From: an uncultured Collinsella sp.
Lineage (GTDB): Bacteria; Actinomycetota; Coriobacteriia; Coriobacteriales; Coriobacteriaceae
Direction of reading: 5' to 3'
Length of the DNA stretch: 64,000 bases
Assembly: GCA_905197665.1 (NCBI GenBank)
Contig: CAJJZP010000013.1
Coordinates: forward strand, 12,316 to 76,315
Positions within the stretch are counted from its first letter, which is position 1. Each line of letters opens with the position of its first letter. Under the pieces are notes generated by a model. It was given only the letters and a program-made list of their open reading frames with translations, was not told the DNA's origin and searched no databases. The position numbers and the translations under genes were made by a program. Shown here in pieces: positions 9,133-17,812 of the stretch.

Positions 9133-10758
9133 ATGGACGTCCGTACGGACGGCGATATGGCCGAGAACTTTTGGTGGCGGCGCACGACGTTGACGCGTCG
9201 CAGCCCTCTGTATGACGCCTGCGTGTCGGCGGGACTGCTGGTCGCGGCGACGATTGTGGGCGCGCTGCTCGACCATCCGGGTCTCGCGCCGAGCATCATG
9301 ATCGTCTATGTGTTCGCCGTGCAGCTGTGCGCATTCTTTACCTGGAGCCGCCTGTATTGCCTGCTGAGCTCGGCTGCCGCCGTGGCGCTCTACAACTATT
9401 TGTTTGTCGACCCGCGCTACTCGCTGTCGCTCATCGACCGCGTCTATCCCGGCATGTTCTTTATCATGTTTGTGGTCTCGCTCGTGTCGAGCTCGATTGC
9501 GCTGGCCCTGCGCCGCGCCTTGGCGCAGGCTGCCGCCAGCGACCGTCGCACGCAGATGGTGCTCGAGACCAACCGCATGCTGCAGCGGTGCGGCGATCAG
9601 CAACAGATTGTGCATGCTATGGCAACGCAACTGGCGCGTCTTTCGGACTGTCCGGTCGTGTGGTATAGCGCCGATGCCGACGACGATGACCTGCTGCCGC
9701 GCACGATGTACACGGCCGTGGGCGATGCCGCGCCGGTGCACGAGCTGGCGCCGCAGATGCCGCCACGGCTCTCGGCGTCCGCCTATGTGGGAACGCCGCT
9801 CGATGCCACCTATGGCGGCTCGGCGTTCTTTGGCATATACCTGACCGTGCACTCGGGCGACACCATGGTGCGCGCGGGTGATCCCGACTCGGTGGTGGGG
9901 GTGCTCGCCATTGTCGCCGAGCCCGATGCGCTGACGCCCGAGGAGCGGACGCTTGCCGATGCCATCGTGAGCGAAGGCGAGCTGGCGCTCGATCGCGCCC
10001 GCGCCATGGAGGCCCGCGAGGAAGCGGCGGTGCTCGCTAAAAACGAGCAGCTGCGCGCCAACTTGTTGCGCTCCATCTCGCACGATTTGCGCACGCCGCT
10101 TACCAGCATTTCGGGTAATGCCGACGTGCTGCTCGACCAGGGCTCGACCGGCACGGCCGTGCTCGACGACCAGACGCGCCGCGGCATGCTCCTATCCATT
10201 CGCTCGGATGCGCAATGGCTCAACGCTACCGTCGAGAATCTGCTCGCCATCACCAAGCTCGAGGGCGGCGGTATGCACCTGTCGACCACGCTCGAGCTTA
10301 TGGACGATATCGTCGAGGAGGCGCTGCGCCACGTGAACCCGGCCGTGCGCGAGCACGACCTTAAGGTGGTGGCGTGCGATGAGCCGGCGCTCGTCAACGT
10401 CGATGCGCGCCTGATGGTGCAGCTGGTGGTCAACCTGGTGAACAACGCCATTACCTATACGCCTGCGGGCTCGCATATCGTGATCTCGATTGGCGTCCAT
10501 GATGGATGCGTGGCGTGCTCGGTTGCTGATGATGGCCCGGGCATTGCGCCCGAGGACCGCGAGCGAATCTTTGAGTCGTTCTACACCGCCAACCATGGCC
10601 TGGCCGACAGCTGCCGCAGTGTGGGCTTGGGGCTTTCGCTCTGCCGCTCCATTGCGCTGGCACATGGCGGTAGCATAGAGGTTACCGCGGCGGACCCGCA
10701 CGGCTCGGTCTTTACGATTGAGCTTCCCGTCGCCGATGTTTCGTTTGATAAGGAGTAG
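9133..10758 (+). CDS. KdpD-like sensor histidine kinase lacking the N-terminal Kdp/Usp domains
   Basis: 541 residues. Four closely spaced membrane segments at about 25-125 (DUF4118-like: SIMIVYVFAVQLCAFFTWSR, YNYLFVDPRYS) are followed by a GAF-like region to about residue 290, the HisKA box SISHDLRTPLTS (H near 317), and an HATPase domain with N-box LVNNAITYTP, G1 DDGPGIAP and G2 VGLGLSLC. KdpD proteins usually have some 900 residues with an N-terminal KdpD domain and universal-stress domain; those are absent, so K+/ATP sensing via them is missing. The response-regulator gene starts 5 bases after the stop. Confidence 0.85.
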   Translation: MDVRTDGDMAENFWWRRTTLTRRSPLYDACVSAGLLVAATIVGALLDHPGLAPSIMIVYVFAVQLCAFFTWSRLYCLLSSAAAVALYNYLFVDPRYSLSLIDRVYPGMFFIMFVVSLVSSSIALALRRALAQAAASDRRTQMVLETNRMLQRCGDQQQIVHAMATQLARLSDCPVVWYSADADDDDLLPRTMYTAVGDAAPVHELAPQMPPRLSASAYVGTPLDATYGGSAFFGIYLTVHSGDTMVRAGDPDSVVGVLAIVAEPDALTPEERTLADAIVSEGELALDRARAMEAREEAAVLAKNEQLRANLLRSISHDLRTPLTSISGNADVLLDQGSTGTAVLDDQTRRGMLLSIRSDAQWLNATVENLLAITKLEGGGMHLSTTLELMDDIVEEALRHVNPAVREHDLKVVACDEPALVNVDARLMVQLVVNLVNNAITYTPAGSHIVISIGVHDGCVACSVADDGPGIAPEDRERIFESFYTANHGLADSCRSVGLGLSLCRSIALAHGGSIEVTAADPHGSVFTIELPVADVSFDKE

Positions 10759-10762
10759 CGCC

Positions 10763-11476
10763 GTGCCGAACTCTGCCGCAAAACCACTCATCTTGGTCGT
10801 TGAGGACGATCCCGCCGTCCGCAACCTTATCGTCGCCGCGCTCGAGGCGCACGGCTTGCGCCATATGGCCGTGGAAACCGCCCATGCCGCCATCGCCGCC
10901 GCTTCGTCGCAGGCGCCGAGCATTGTGCTGCTCGATCTGGGCCTGCCCGATATGGACGGCGTCAAGGTGGTGGAGTCGGTGCGCGCGTGGTCGGGCATGC
11001 CGATCATCGTGGTTTCGGCGCGCAGCGAGGACGCGGACAAGATCCGAGCGCTCGATGCCGGCGCCGATGACTACCTGACTAAGCCGTTTTCGGTCGAGGA
11101 GCTGCTCGCGCGCATTCGCACCACGCTCAGGCGCCTTTCGTATGCGCAGGCGGGCGGTGTTGTCTCCGAGGGCTCGTTCGATACCGGCGAGTTGCATATC
11201 GATTTTGATGCCGGCATCGCCACGATGGATGGCGAGGAACTGCATCTGACGCCGATCGAGTACAAGCTCTTGTGCCTGCTGGCACACAACGCCGACAAGG
11301 TGCTGACGCACCAATTTATCCTGCACGAGATCTGGGGCACGGCGACCAAGAGCGACCTGGCGAGCCTGCGCGTCTTTATGGGTACGCTGCGCAAAAAGAT
11401 CGAGTCCGATCCCGCGCACCCGCACTATATCCAAACGCACGTGGGTATCGGTTACCGATTGGTCATCCAGGGATAG
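10763..11476 (+). CDS. KdpE-like OmpR-family response regulator
   Basis: 237 residues from a GTG start with AAGGAG eight bases upstream. The receiver domain has the acidic pair EDD (residues 14-16), the phospho-acceptor D58 in LLDLGLPDMDG, and the conserved Lys in DYLTKPFS. The C-terminal winged helix (LTPIEYKLLCLLAHN, then LRVFMGTLRKKIE and VGIGYRLV) is of the OmpR/KdpE type. Partner of the kinase 5 bases upstream. The target could be kup or distant genes; nothing in the window shows a clear binding site. A long palindrome follows within 25 bases. Confidence 0.9.
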   Translation: MPNSAAKPLILVVEDDPAVRNLIVAALEAHGLRHMAVETAHAAIAAASSQAPSIVLLDLGLPDMDGVKVVESVRAWSGMPIIVVSARSEDADKIRALDAGADDYLTKPFSVEELLARIRTTLRRLSYAQAGGVVSEGSFDTGELHIDFDAGIATMDGEELHLTPIEYKLLCLLAHNADKVLTHQFILHEIWGTATKSDLASLRVFMGTLRKKIESDPAHPHYIQTHVGIGYRLVIQG

Positions 11477-11500
11477 GTCGGCATCCGCCATCCCAATACG

Positions 11501-11567
11501 AGTTGCGGTGAAATACGGTCTAAATTTACCTAATTCCAGGCAAAACAGTCCGTATTCCACCGCAACT
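11501..11567. repeat. Long two-arm palindrome between convergent genes
   Basis: AGTTGCGGTGAAATACGG (11501-11518) is complementary to 11550-11567 over 18 bases with one mismatch; the interior is about 31 bases. It separates the response-regulator gene from the convergent methyltransferase gene and probably ends transcription from both sides. Its architecture matches the palindromes at 33762 and 35806. Confidence 0.7.
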
Positions 11568-11570
11568 TTG

Positions 11571-14135
11571 TTATTTGCCCTTGGGCTTGCTGGCGTAGAA
11601 CTTCTTCTTTTTGGGCTTGCCGGCGGGGGAGGGTTTGCCGGCAAAGTTGGACTTGCCGTTGCCGGCCTGCGCGTGCGCGGGCGCCGTTGCGCGAGGCTTG
11701 CGGGCTTCGGGGTTGCGCAGCTCCTCGACGCGCTCGGCAATTTCCTCGGCGCTAAAGCCGACTTCGGCCATGGCGTCCTCGATGGGCAGGCGGCGCACGA
11801 TGTAGCAGTGGTGCACCTTCTGGTTGCGCGCGAAGTCCTCGGGGATGGTCTGCGCCGTAATGTCCTCCAGCACCACGCCCGCGCGGGCGAGCTTGCGCGT
11901 TTCGGGGCGGAAGCCGCGCAGGTTGCAGCTAAAGATGGCATGGCCGCCCTGCGCGAGCAGGCGCGATACGCCAGCCAAAAGCTCAACATGGTCGCGCTGG
12001 ACATCCCAGGTGCGGCGGCCCATCTTGGAGGAGTTCGAGAACGTGGGCGGGTCGACAAAGATCAGGTCCCAGCGGTTGCGCGTCTGGCGCTGGTCGCGAA
12101 TCCAGGCAAGCACGTCGTCGCGCACAAAATGATGCTGAGGCCCCACAAAGCCGTTCTGGCGCATGTTGCGCTCGGCCCAGTCCAGATAGGTATTGGAGAG
12201 GTCGACCGTCACGGTCTCCTCGACGCCGCCATCGGCCGCGTAGCAGGTGGCGGTGCCGGTGTAGGCGAACAGGTTGAGGAAGCGGCGCGCCTGCTTGGCG
12301 TGCTCGCGCACCAGGTTGCGGGTGACGCGGTGGTCCAAGAAGATGCCGACGTCCAGGTAGTCGTCAAAGTTGACGGCAAAGGTGAGGCCGCCCTCTTCGA
12401 TGAGCGGCAGGCGACGACGCGCGATATTGGCGCGCTCGCCCGAGCCGCCCTTGCCGGCGCCCTGCTTGCCGTACTGCGAGCCGCCGCGCGAACGCATGCG
12501 GGCCTTGGCGTGCACATGCTCGGCGGGAACATCTAGGATGCGCGGCGCGATGGCCAGAATGTCGAGCATGCGGGCCTGGGCCAGTGCGGGGTCGATGGTC
12601 TTGGGCGCGGCGTATTCGGCGATGACGAGCCAGCGGCCCGGCGTCTGCGGGCAACCCTCGTACAGATCGATGGCGGCGGAGTAGTCGGGCAGGTCGGCAT
12701 CGTAGACGCGGTAGCAGCTCACGCCCTCGCGCTTGGCCCACTTGCGGCGCAGGCGGGCGTTCTTGCGCAGGCGGTTGGCGAACTGCTCGGATTCGGGGAT
12801 GAGCACGGGCAGCGGCTTGCCGTCGCCCAGGTCGAGCGTGGCAGCGGGCTCGGGCATGGCGGGGGCCTCGTCGCCGATGACGTCGTCGGCGTCCGCGGTC
12901 TGCTCCTCGGCATCCGCACTGGTCGCAGCTTCAAATGCCGCGGCGGCGTGGTCGAGCGAGGGCCAAACCTCGACGGTCGCCTCCTCGTTGTTGGGCATGA
13001 CGGCGATCGAGCGCGTGGGCTCAGCGTGGAGCGCGCGGGCCAGCAAGCCGTCGCGGGTGAGCGCGGCGACCGGTGCCGAAGCAAGCTCGGGCGCGCGGCG
13101 CAGCTCGCCGACCAGCGTCATGGCGTCATGCATAAGCGACAGCGGTGTCTCGGTCGTATCCGCGACGAGGGCGGCATCGGCGACGGCGCCCGCGTGGTCC
13201 AGCACGGTGGCAGACTTGGCGGCGCAAAAATCGACAAAGCGCTTGTAGCCGGCAAACTTAACCATGCGCTCGGCGGTCTTGCGGGCGGCGGGGTCGATGT
13301 CCGCGGCCACGATGCGCGCCTGGCGCTCACGCGCTGCCGCCTCGCGCCCGCGTGCCTCGGCAAGCAGCTGCTCCCATAGGGCGGCATCGTGCAGCTGCCA
13401 GCCCTCAAAGCCCCAGCGCTCGCGTGCGGCGCCCGGGGCGCGGTCGGTCAGGATGTTCACGGCCTCCAGCAGCAGGCCGCCGCCGGCGCACGACGCGTCG
13501 ATCAGCGTAGGTAGGGCCTCGTTTTCGTAGTCGTCGGCCGTCAGCTCGCGCTCGCACAGCGCGGTCCAGCCGACCTGCGCCAACACCAGGGCGGCGTAGT
13601 CGGGGCGTAGCACGTGCGCGCCCTCGCCGGCGCGAGTCGCGGCGGGCGGCAGGCGCTTGAACAGCGGATCGCCCGAAAGGTCCAGGCTTATGCTCGCACG
13701 GCGCTGGCGTAGCGAAAGCAGTAGGTGAACATCGGGGTCGGCGGCATCGACATCGGCGCGACGTCCCGTGGTCTCGGCCAGGCGGTCGCACAGCGCGTCT
13801 TTGGCACGCAGGGCCGAGAAGCGCGTGTTGCGCAGCTGCTCGGTCACGCCGCGGGCGGTAATGGCGATGGTGGCGCCGGGGCGGACGATGTTCTCCCAGG
13901 CGATGTCGTAAACGCTGTCGTACAACTCATCGGCATCCTGTGCCCCAAAGCGTCCGAGCACCACAAACACGCGGCTGGCCAGGCGCGACCACAGGCAGGC
14001 GCGGTAACCTTCTTCGAGCTCGCCCTCAAATGTAGCGCGGCCCTTCAAGCGGCGGACATGCGAAAGCCCGAGGCGTTTAAGCTCATCGGCGAGTGCGGAC
14101 TCAAAGCCCTCGGGGCAGCTTGCGTAAAATTCCAT
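11571..14135 (-). CDS. rlmL: RlmKL-type 23S rRNA methyltransferase with degenerate RlmL half
   Basis: 854 residues (E. coli RlmKL: 702). Order: THUMP-containing N-terminus (to about 160), RlmL-type methyltransferase (about 170-380), an acidic Ala-rich insert (about 395-435), RlmK-type methyltransferase (about 450-800) and a basic Lys/Gly/Pro tail ending KKKKFYASKPKGK. The RlmK half is complete, with NLFAYTGT and DPPTFSNSSKM. In the RlmL half the SAM motif is DASCAGGG rather than the usual DPMCGSGT, and the NPPY catalytic motif expected near residue 326 reads DTTETPL. m7G2069 formation is therefore likely and m2G2445 formation doubtful. The start has GAGAGGT upstream. Confidence 0.85.
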   Translation of the reverse strand: MEFYASCPEGFESALADELKRLGLSHVRRLKGRATFEGELEEGYRACLWSRLASRVFVVLGRFGAQDADELYDSVYDIAWENIVRPGATIAITARGVTEQLRNTRFSALRAKDALCDRLAETTGRRADVDAADPDVHLLLSLRQRRASISLDLSGDPLFKRLPPAATRAGEGAHVLRPDYAALVLAQVGWTALCERELTADDYENEALPTLIDASCAGGGLLLEAVNILTDRAPGAARERWGFEGWQLHDAALWEQLLAEARGREAAARERQARIVAADIDPAARKTAERMVKFAGYKRFVDFCAAKSATVLDHAGAVADAALVADTTETPLSLMHDAMTLVGELRRAPELASAPVAALTRDGLLARALHAEPTRSIAVMPNNEEATVEVWPSLDHAAAAFEAATSADAEEQTADADDVIGDEAPAMPEPAATLDLGDGKPLPVLIPESEQFANRLRKNARLRRKWAKREGVSCYRVYDADLPDYSAAIDLYEGCPQTPGRWLVIAEYAAPKTIDPALAQARMLDILAIAPRILDVPAEHVHAKARMRSRGGSQYGKQGAGKGGSGERANIARRRLPLIEEGGLTFAVNFDDYLDVGIFLDHRVTRNLVREHAKQARRFLNLFAYTGTATCYAADGGVEETVTVDLSNTYLDWAERNMRQNGFVGPQHHFVRDDVLAWIRDQRQTRNRWDLIFVDPPTFSNSSKMGRRTWDVQRDHVELLAGVSRLLAQGGHAIFSCNLRGFRPETRKLARAGVVLEDITAQTIPEDFARNQKVHHCYIVRRLPIEDAMAEVGFSAEEIAERVEELRNPEARKPRATAPAHAQAGNGKSNFAGKPSPAGKPKKKKFYASKPKGK

Positions 14136-14210
14136 GGGTGACCTCTCTGGTTGCGTCGCTCCATTATATGATGGATGCTTCGTTTGCCCTTATCCTCGAA
14201 AGGAACCCAT

Positions 14211-15038
14211 ATGATTGATGCGTGTCCCGAACCCGCTGTGCTCTTTTTTGACGTGGACGGCACGCTGACGTCGTTCGATCCCGACGATATGACCGATAAG
14301 GACTTCAATGCAATCCATCCGTCGAAGGCCGTTGTCGATGCATTTGGTCGCCTGCGCAATGCGGGTCACCGGGCATTTATCTGCACGGGTCGCCCCCTGT
14401 GGCTGATTGTCGATGGGCTGCGCGCGCTGAACCCGGCGGGTATCGTTGCCATGGCGGGGGCGACGCTCGAGGTCGAGGGCCGCGTGGTGCATGAGGACTG
14501 CTTTGACGAAGACATTGTTGAGGAGCTCGCGCGTCGCATTACTGTGGCGGGCGGCGAGGCGTTGTTCGAGACGAACGGTGCCACCTATTCACTTGAGCCA
14601 GTTGGTGTCGAACAGTCATTTCTGCTAGGCGCCGGCGTGGTGCATGGCGTTGATCAGATGCGCGTCGATGGCCGCTTGCGCGTAGGCAAGGTGTGCATTA
14701 ACGCGTGCGACCTGGCTCGCGTAGCCAACGATGACGGCTTTATCGAGCGCGAGTTTGAGCTGTGCAACACCGGTGGTCAGAATCGAGAGCTGAGCCCCAA
14801 GGGTATTGACAAGGGCATAGGCGTGGCGCGAGCGCTTGAGTATCTGGGCCGCTCTGGTAACGAGCGCACCTTTGGCTTCGGCGATTCGGGCAACGACCTG
14901 GGCATGCTCGCTGCCGTCGAGACGGCTGTGGCAATGGGCAACGCCATGCCCGAGGTCAAGGCGGTCGCCGACTACGTGACCGACGATGTGGCACACGACG
15001 GCACCGTCACAGCGATGCAGCATTTTGGGTTGATTTAA
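14211..15038 (+). CDS. HAD-superfamily (Cof-type) phosphatase
   Basis: 275 residues from the ATG at 14211 (GAAAGGA upstream). HAD motif I is FFDVDGTLTS near residues 12-21 with the nucleophilic Asp, motif II ICTGRP, and motif IV GFGDSGNDLGML followed by AVAMGNAMPEVKAVAD, all as in Cof/YbiV-like sugar-phosphate phosphatases with a type-IIB cap. The substrate is unknown. It is divergent from rlmL and convergent with the DeoR-type regulator, with a hairpin in between. Confidence 0.85.
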   Translation: MIDACPEPAVLFFDVDGTLTSFDPDDMTDKDFNAIHPSKAVVDAFGRLRNAGHRAFICTGRPLWLIVDGLRALNPAGIVAMAGATLEVEGRVVHEDCFDEDIVEELARRITVAGGEALFETNGATYSLEPVGVEQSFLLGAGVVHGVDQMRVDGRLRVGKVCINACDLARVANDDGFIEREFELCNTGGQNRELSPKGIDKGIGVARALEYLGRSGNERTFGFGDSGNDLGMLAAVETAVAMGNAMPEVKAVADYVTDDVAHDGTVTAMQHFGLI

Positions 15039-15039
15039 T

Positions 15040-15080
15040 AAATGGCCGGGTCGCCCGCAGTGGGGGCGTCCCGGCCATTT
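15040..15080. terminator. Bidirectional hairpin terminator
   Basis: AAATGGCCGGG (15040-15050) pairs with CCCGGCCATTT (15070-15080). It lies just after the HAD gene stop and between convergent genes. Confidence 0.65.
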
Positions 15081-15083
15081 GAG

Positions 15084-15875
15084 CTATTTTGCAATATAGA
15101 GCTTGGGATGACTGCGACTGCTCTCGATCGCCGCCGTCATGATGCCCTCGTTGTCTCCATCAACGATGATGCCGTCGAGGTCATCGATCTGCGCGGACTG
15201 ATAAAAACTGGTCTTGTTGAACTTTCCCTGGTCAACCATCATGTAGCCCTGGTTTGAGTTGGTAAGGTACATATGCTTGATCATGGCCGAGAAGTCGTGC
15301 TCGACGGTAAAACCGTGGTCGGGGTGGAATCCGTCAGCACTGACAAACGCCTTGTCGGCATGTAGTTTGCTCATGCAGTCGAGCGTCAGTGCGCCCGCGA
15401 GATAGAGGTGGCCCTTGCGCACGGAGCCGCCCAGCAGCACTACCGAAGCATTGGGGAGATTGAAGCTGGCGTAGTTCGCGATTGCAAGATCGCCGGTGAT
15501 AATGGTGATCTCACGCTTGTCCATAAGGGCCTTAGCGAAGTAAAAGCCTGTGGTGCCGATATCAATTACCAGAACATCGCCATCATCAACAAGAGTTGCT
15601 GCGGTTGCGGCGATGGCCTCCTTGGCCTCGACTTGGACATTGATGCGCTCCTCGGGATACGAGATTGCGTTGGAGCGAGAAAGCGATACCGCTCCGCCGC
15701 GTACGCGACGCAGCTTGCCTTCGGATTCCAGCGAGATGAGGTCGTGTCGTGCGGTGACTTCCGAAACCGAAAAACGGCGAACGATGTCGGATACCGAGAT
15801 ATTTGGCTTTTCGGCCAGCCAATTCATGATAAATCGCTGACGCTCGGCCGGTGAAAGGTCTGAAGTAGATGCCAT
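15084..15875 (-). CDS. DeoR/GlpR-family transcriptional regulator of the adjacent PTS operon
   Basis: 263 residues from the ATG at 15875, which has AAGGAG upstream; the frame extends further but without a start site. The N-terminal helix-turn-helix (SVSDIVRRFSVSEVTARHDLISLESEGKL, residues about 26-54; RVRGGA next) is the DeoR type. The C-terminal sensor domain has IDIGTTGFYFAKAL and HADKAFVSADGFHPDHGF, the usual sugar-phosphate-binding pattern. Divergent from the aldolase-PTS operon across 348 AT-rich bases, so it is most likely the operon's repressor, released by a phosphorylated sugar. Confidence 0.88.
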   Translation of the reverse strand: MASTSDLSPAERQRFIMNWLAEKPNISVSDIVRRFSVSEVTARHDLISLESEGKLRRVRGGAVSLSRSNAISYPEERINVQVEAKEAIAATAATLVDDGDVLVIDIGTTGFYFAKALMDKREITIITGDLAIANYASFNLPNASVVLLGGSVRKGHLYLAGALTLDCMSKLHADKAFVSADGFHPDHGFTVEHDFSAMIKHMYLTNSNQGYMMVDQGKFNKTSFYQSAQIDDLDGIIVDGDNEGIMTAAIESSRSHPKLYIAK

Positions 15876-16223
15876 ATGCCGCTCCTTTTGAACAAAAGGT
15901 AAAAGATGCGCCTTTCGTAATCGAAATATAACGTATCGATATGAAAAGAACAAGGCAAATTCGAATGAATCAAAAGAACGGAATGGCATGTCACAAATGC
16001 ATGCGTAGCAGATAGTTCGCACGTAAACGGGCTATAAAGAGTCTCATTCTGAAGGTGCCGCCCAAAAGAAGTACGTTCACGCCCGATATTCGACCGTTCA
16101 CGGAAAGTTGACAATTGAGCTTTCGATAGCTTTTGAAATGGTTTATAAAAGAAAACCGAAAAGCTTTTGAAACAAAGAAGAAGGCTTTCGATAGCAATAG
16201 TGTTAGATGAGAAAGGACCGAAC
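15876..16223. promoter_or_regulatory. Divergent AT-rich control region with repeated GCTTTCGATAGC sites
   Basis: 348 gene-free bases, much richer in A and T than the flanks. The near-palindrome GCTTTCGATAGC occurs at 16119-16130 and 16184-16195, and AGCTTTTGAAA at 16128-16138 and 16162-16172. TTTCGTAATCGAAA, a perfect palindrome, lies at about 15914-15927 close to the regulator start. A TTGACA at 16108-16113 could be a -35 element; the first GCTTTCGATAGC would fall in the spacer, and the -10 at 16131 is poor. These are the best candidates for DeoR-type operators; assignment is inference. Confidence 0.5.
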
Positions 16224-16934
16224 ATGGCGATCAAGGTGTTTGCCGACGGCGCTAACCTCGAGGGCATGCTTGACATGCATGACAATGGCAACGTTCAGGG
16301 CTTCACGACCAATCCTTCCCTTATGAAGGCCGGCGGCGTGACCGACTACCGCGCTTTTGCCAAGACGGTTCTTGAGCACATTACTGATGTGTCGGTCTCT
16401 TTTGAGGTATTCGCCGACGACGAGGCAGGTATGGAAGCCGAGGCTCGCGAGATCGCAACCTGGGCAGACAACGTCTACGTTAAGATCCCGGCGCTCAACA
16501 CCAAGGGTGAGTCCACTGCCGCGCTGGTCAAGCGCCTTTCTGCCGACGGCATCAAGGTGAATGTCACCACTATCTTTACGCCCGAGCAGGTCGACGAGTT
16601 TGTCGATGCCGTTTCTGCTGAGACCCCCTCTATTCTGTCCATCTTTGCCGGTCGCATTGCCGATACCGGCGTCGATCCGCTGCCCCTCATGGCGGAGTCC
16701 GTAAAGAAGGCTGCCGTTAAGCCTGCTGCCGAGGTTCTCTGGGCGTCTACGCGCGAGGTCCTCAATATCTTCCAGGCGGAGTCCGTTGGATGCCAGATCA
16801 TTACGGTCCCCAATGCCCTTCTTGCCAAACGCAAGAATTTCGGGAAAGATTTGCTTGAGTACTCGCTTGATACGGTCAAGGGCTTTGCCCGCGACATTCA
16901 GGCGCTTGGTTTTCACATTCTGCCCGAGGAGTAG
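16224..16934 (+). CDS. fsa: Transaldolase-family protein / fructose-6-phosphate aldolase, copy 1
   Basis: 236 residues from the ATG at 16224 (AGAAAGGA upstream). MAIKVFADGANLEGML, GFTTNPSLMK, VYVKIPALNTKGES with the Schiff-base Lys, and IFAGRIADTGVDP match the small (TalC/FSA) transaldolase subfamily. The enzymes reversibly cleave fructose-6-phosphate or a similar ketose phosphate into dihydroxyacetone or hydroxyacetone and glyceraldehyde-3-phosphate. First gene of a four-gene operon with PTS EIIA (9 bases downstream), EIIB and EIIC, suggesting it acts on the sugar phosphate imported by that PTS. A close paralogue lies at 19529. Confidence 0.85.
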   Translation: MAIKVFADGANLEGMLDMHDNGNVQGFTTNPSLMKAGGVTDYRAFAKTVLEHITDVSVSFEVFADDEAGMEAEAREIATWADNVYVKIPALNTKGESTAALVKRLSADGIKVNVTTIFTPEQVDEFVDAVSAETPSILSIFAGRIADTGVDPLPLMAESVKKAAVKPAAEVLWASTREVLNIFQAESVGCQIITVPNALLAKRKNFGKDLLEYSLDTVKGFARDIQALGFHILPEE

Positions 16935-16943
16935 GGGACGAGT

Positions 16944-17390
16944 ATGCTGACCGATCTTCTTAAGCCCGAGCTTGTTGCCTGCCACGTCGAGGCCTCCGAC
17001 TGGGAGGAAGCGATCAGGGCATGCGGTAAGTTGCTCGTAGACGCTGGCAAATGCGACCAGAGCTATGTTGACGCCATGATTTCATCGGTTCACAAATTCG
17101 GCCCCTATATGGTCTTGGAAGAGGGCATCGCCATGCCCCACGCTCAGGCAGATGGCAATGTGAGTGAAGCGGGGATCTGTATCGTCACGCTTGACCCTGC
17201 CATTGCGTTTGGACACGAGGATTTCGATCCGGTTCACGTGCTCGTGGGTATTTGCGCACCCGACCCCAAGGCTCATCTTGGCTGCTTGGCGGAGCTTTCG
17301 CAGATGTTCGAGGACGAGGACTGCGTTGCCAAGCTCAGCGCATGCGATACGCCCGAGCAGGTTTTGGAGACCATGCGTTCATTCTTTTAG
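16944..17390 (+). CDS. PTS EIIA component (mannitol/ascorbate-type EIIA-2 domain)
   Basis: 148 residues. The active-site motif GIAMPHAQ places the phosphorylated His at about residue 66, typical of PTS EIIA type 2 (UlaC, MtlA). Phosphate passes from HPr to this His, then to the EIIB Cys encoded next. Starts 9 bases after the aldolase stop. The low-GC start context and the absence of EIIB/C fusion are normal for ascorbate-type systems. Confidence 0.9.
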   Translation: MLTDLLKPELVACHVEASDWEEAIRACGKLLVDAGKCDQSYVDAMISSVHKFGPYMVLEEGIAMPHAQADGNVSEAGICIVTLDPAIAFGHEDFDPVHVLVGICAPDPKAHLGCLAELSQMFEDEDCVAKLSACDTPEQVLETMRSFF

Positions 17391-17465
17391 GCCTTAATGG
17401 CACGGCGATGCGTCGCCGCTTTTGGATAGACGGAAAACCGTCACGTGTAGGAGAGGAAGGTTGCC

Positions 17466-17741
17466 ATGCATATCATCACCGTATGCGGAAACGGCATCGG
17501 GTCCAGCCTGATGCTCGCTGGCAAAGTCGAGGAGCTTTGCGAGGAGGAGGGCATCAAGGCCGACGTTGAGTCTATGGACCTAAATGGTGCTTCTTCCGCA
17601 AATCCGGATCTGTTTATCACCGTTAAGGAGCTCGCCCCCGAGCTCCATGGCAACGTTGTGATCGTTCGCAGCTATGTGAACAAGAAAAAGATCCGCGAGG
17701 ATGCCCTTGAGGCCATCAAGGCGGCTGCCGCAAACGCCTAA
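17466..17741 (+). CDS. PTS EIIB component (ascorbate/lactose-type)
   Basis: 91 residues. MHIITVCGNGIGSSLMLAGK carries the phosphorylated Cys at position 7 in the C-GNG-GSS loop of the EIIB Lac/SgaB fold. The ribosome site is GGAGAGGAAGG. It is 75 bases after EIIA and 71 before EIIC in the same direction. Confidence 0.9.
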   Translation: MHIITVCGNGIGSSLMLAGKVEELCEEEGIKADVESMDLNGASSANPDLFITVKELAPELHGNVVIVRSYVNKKKIREDALEAIKAAAANA

Positions 17742-17812
17742 AGCGGCATAAAAAAGGGCGGTTCCCTGTGGAAGAGGGAAACGCGCCCACGTTAGAGAGA
17801 AAGGAAGCGCAG

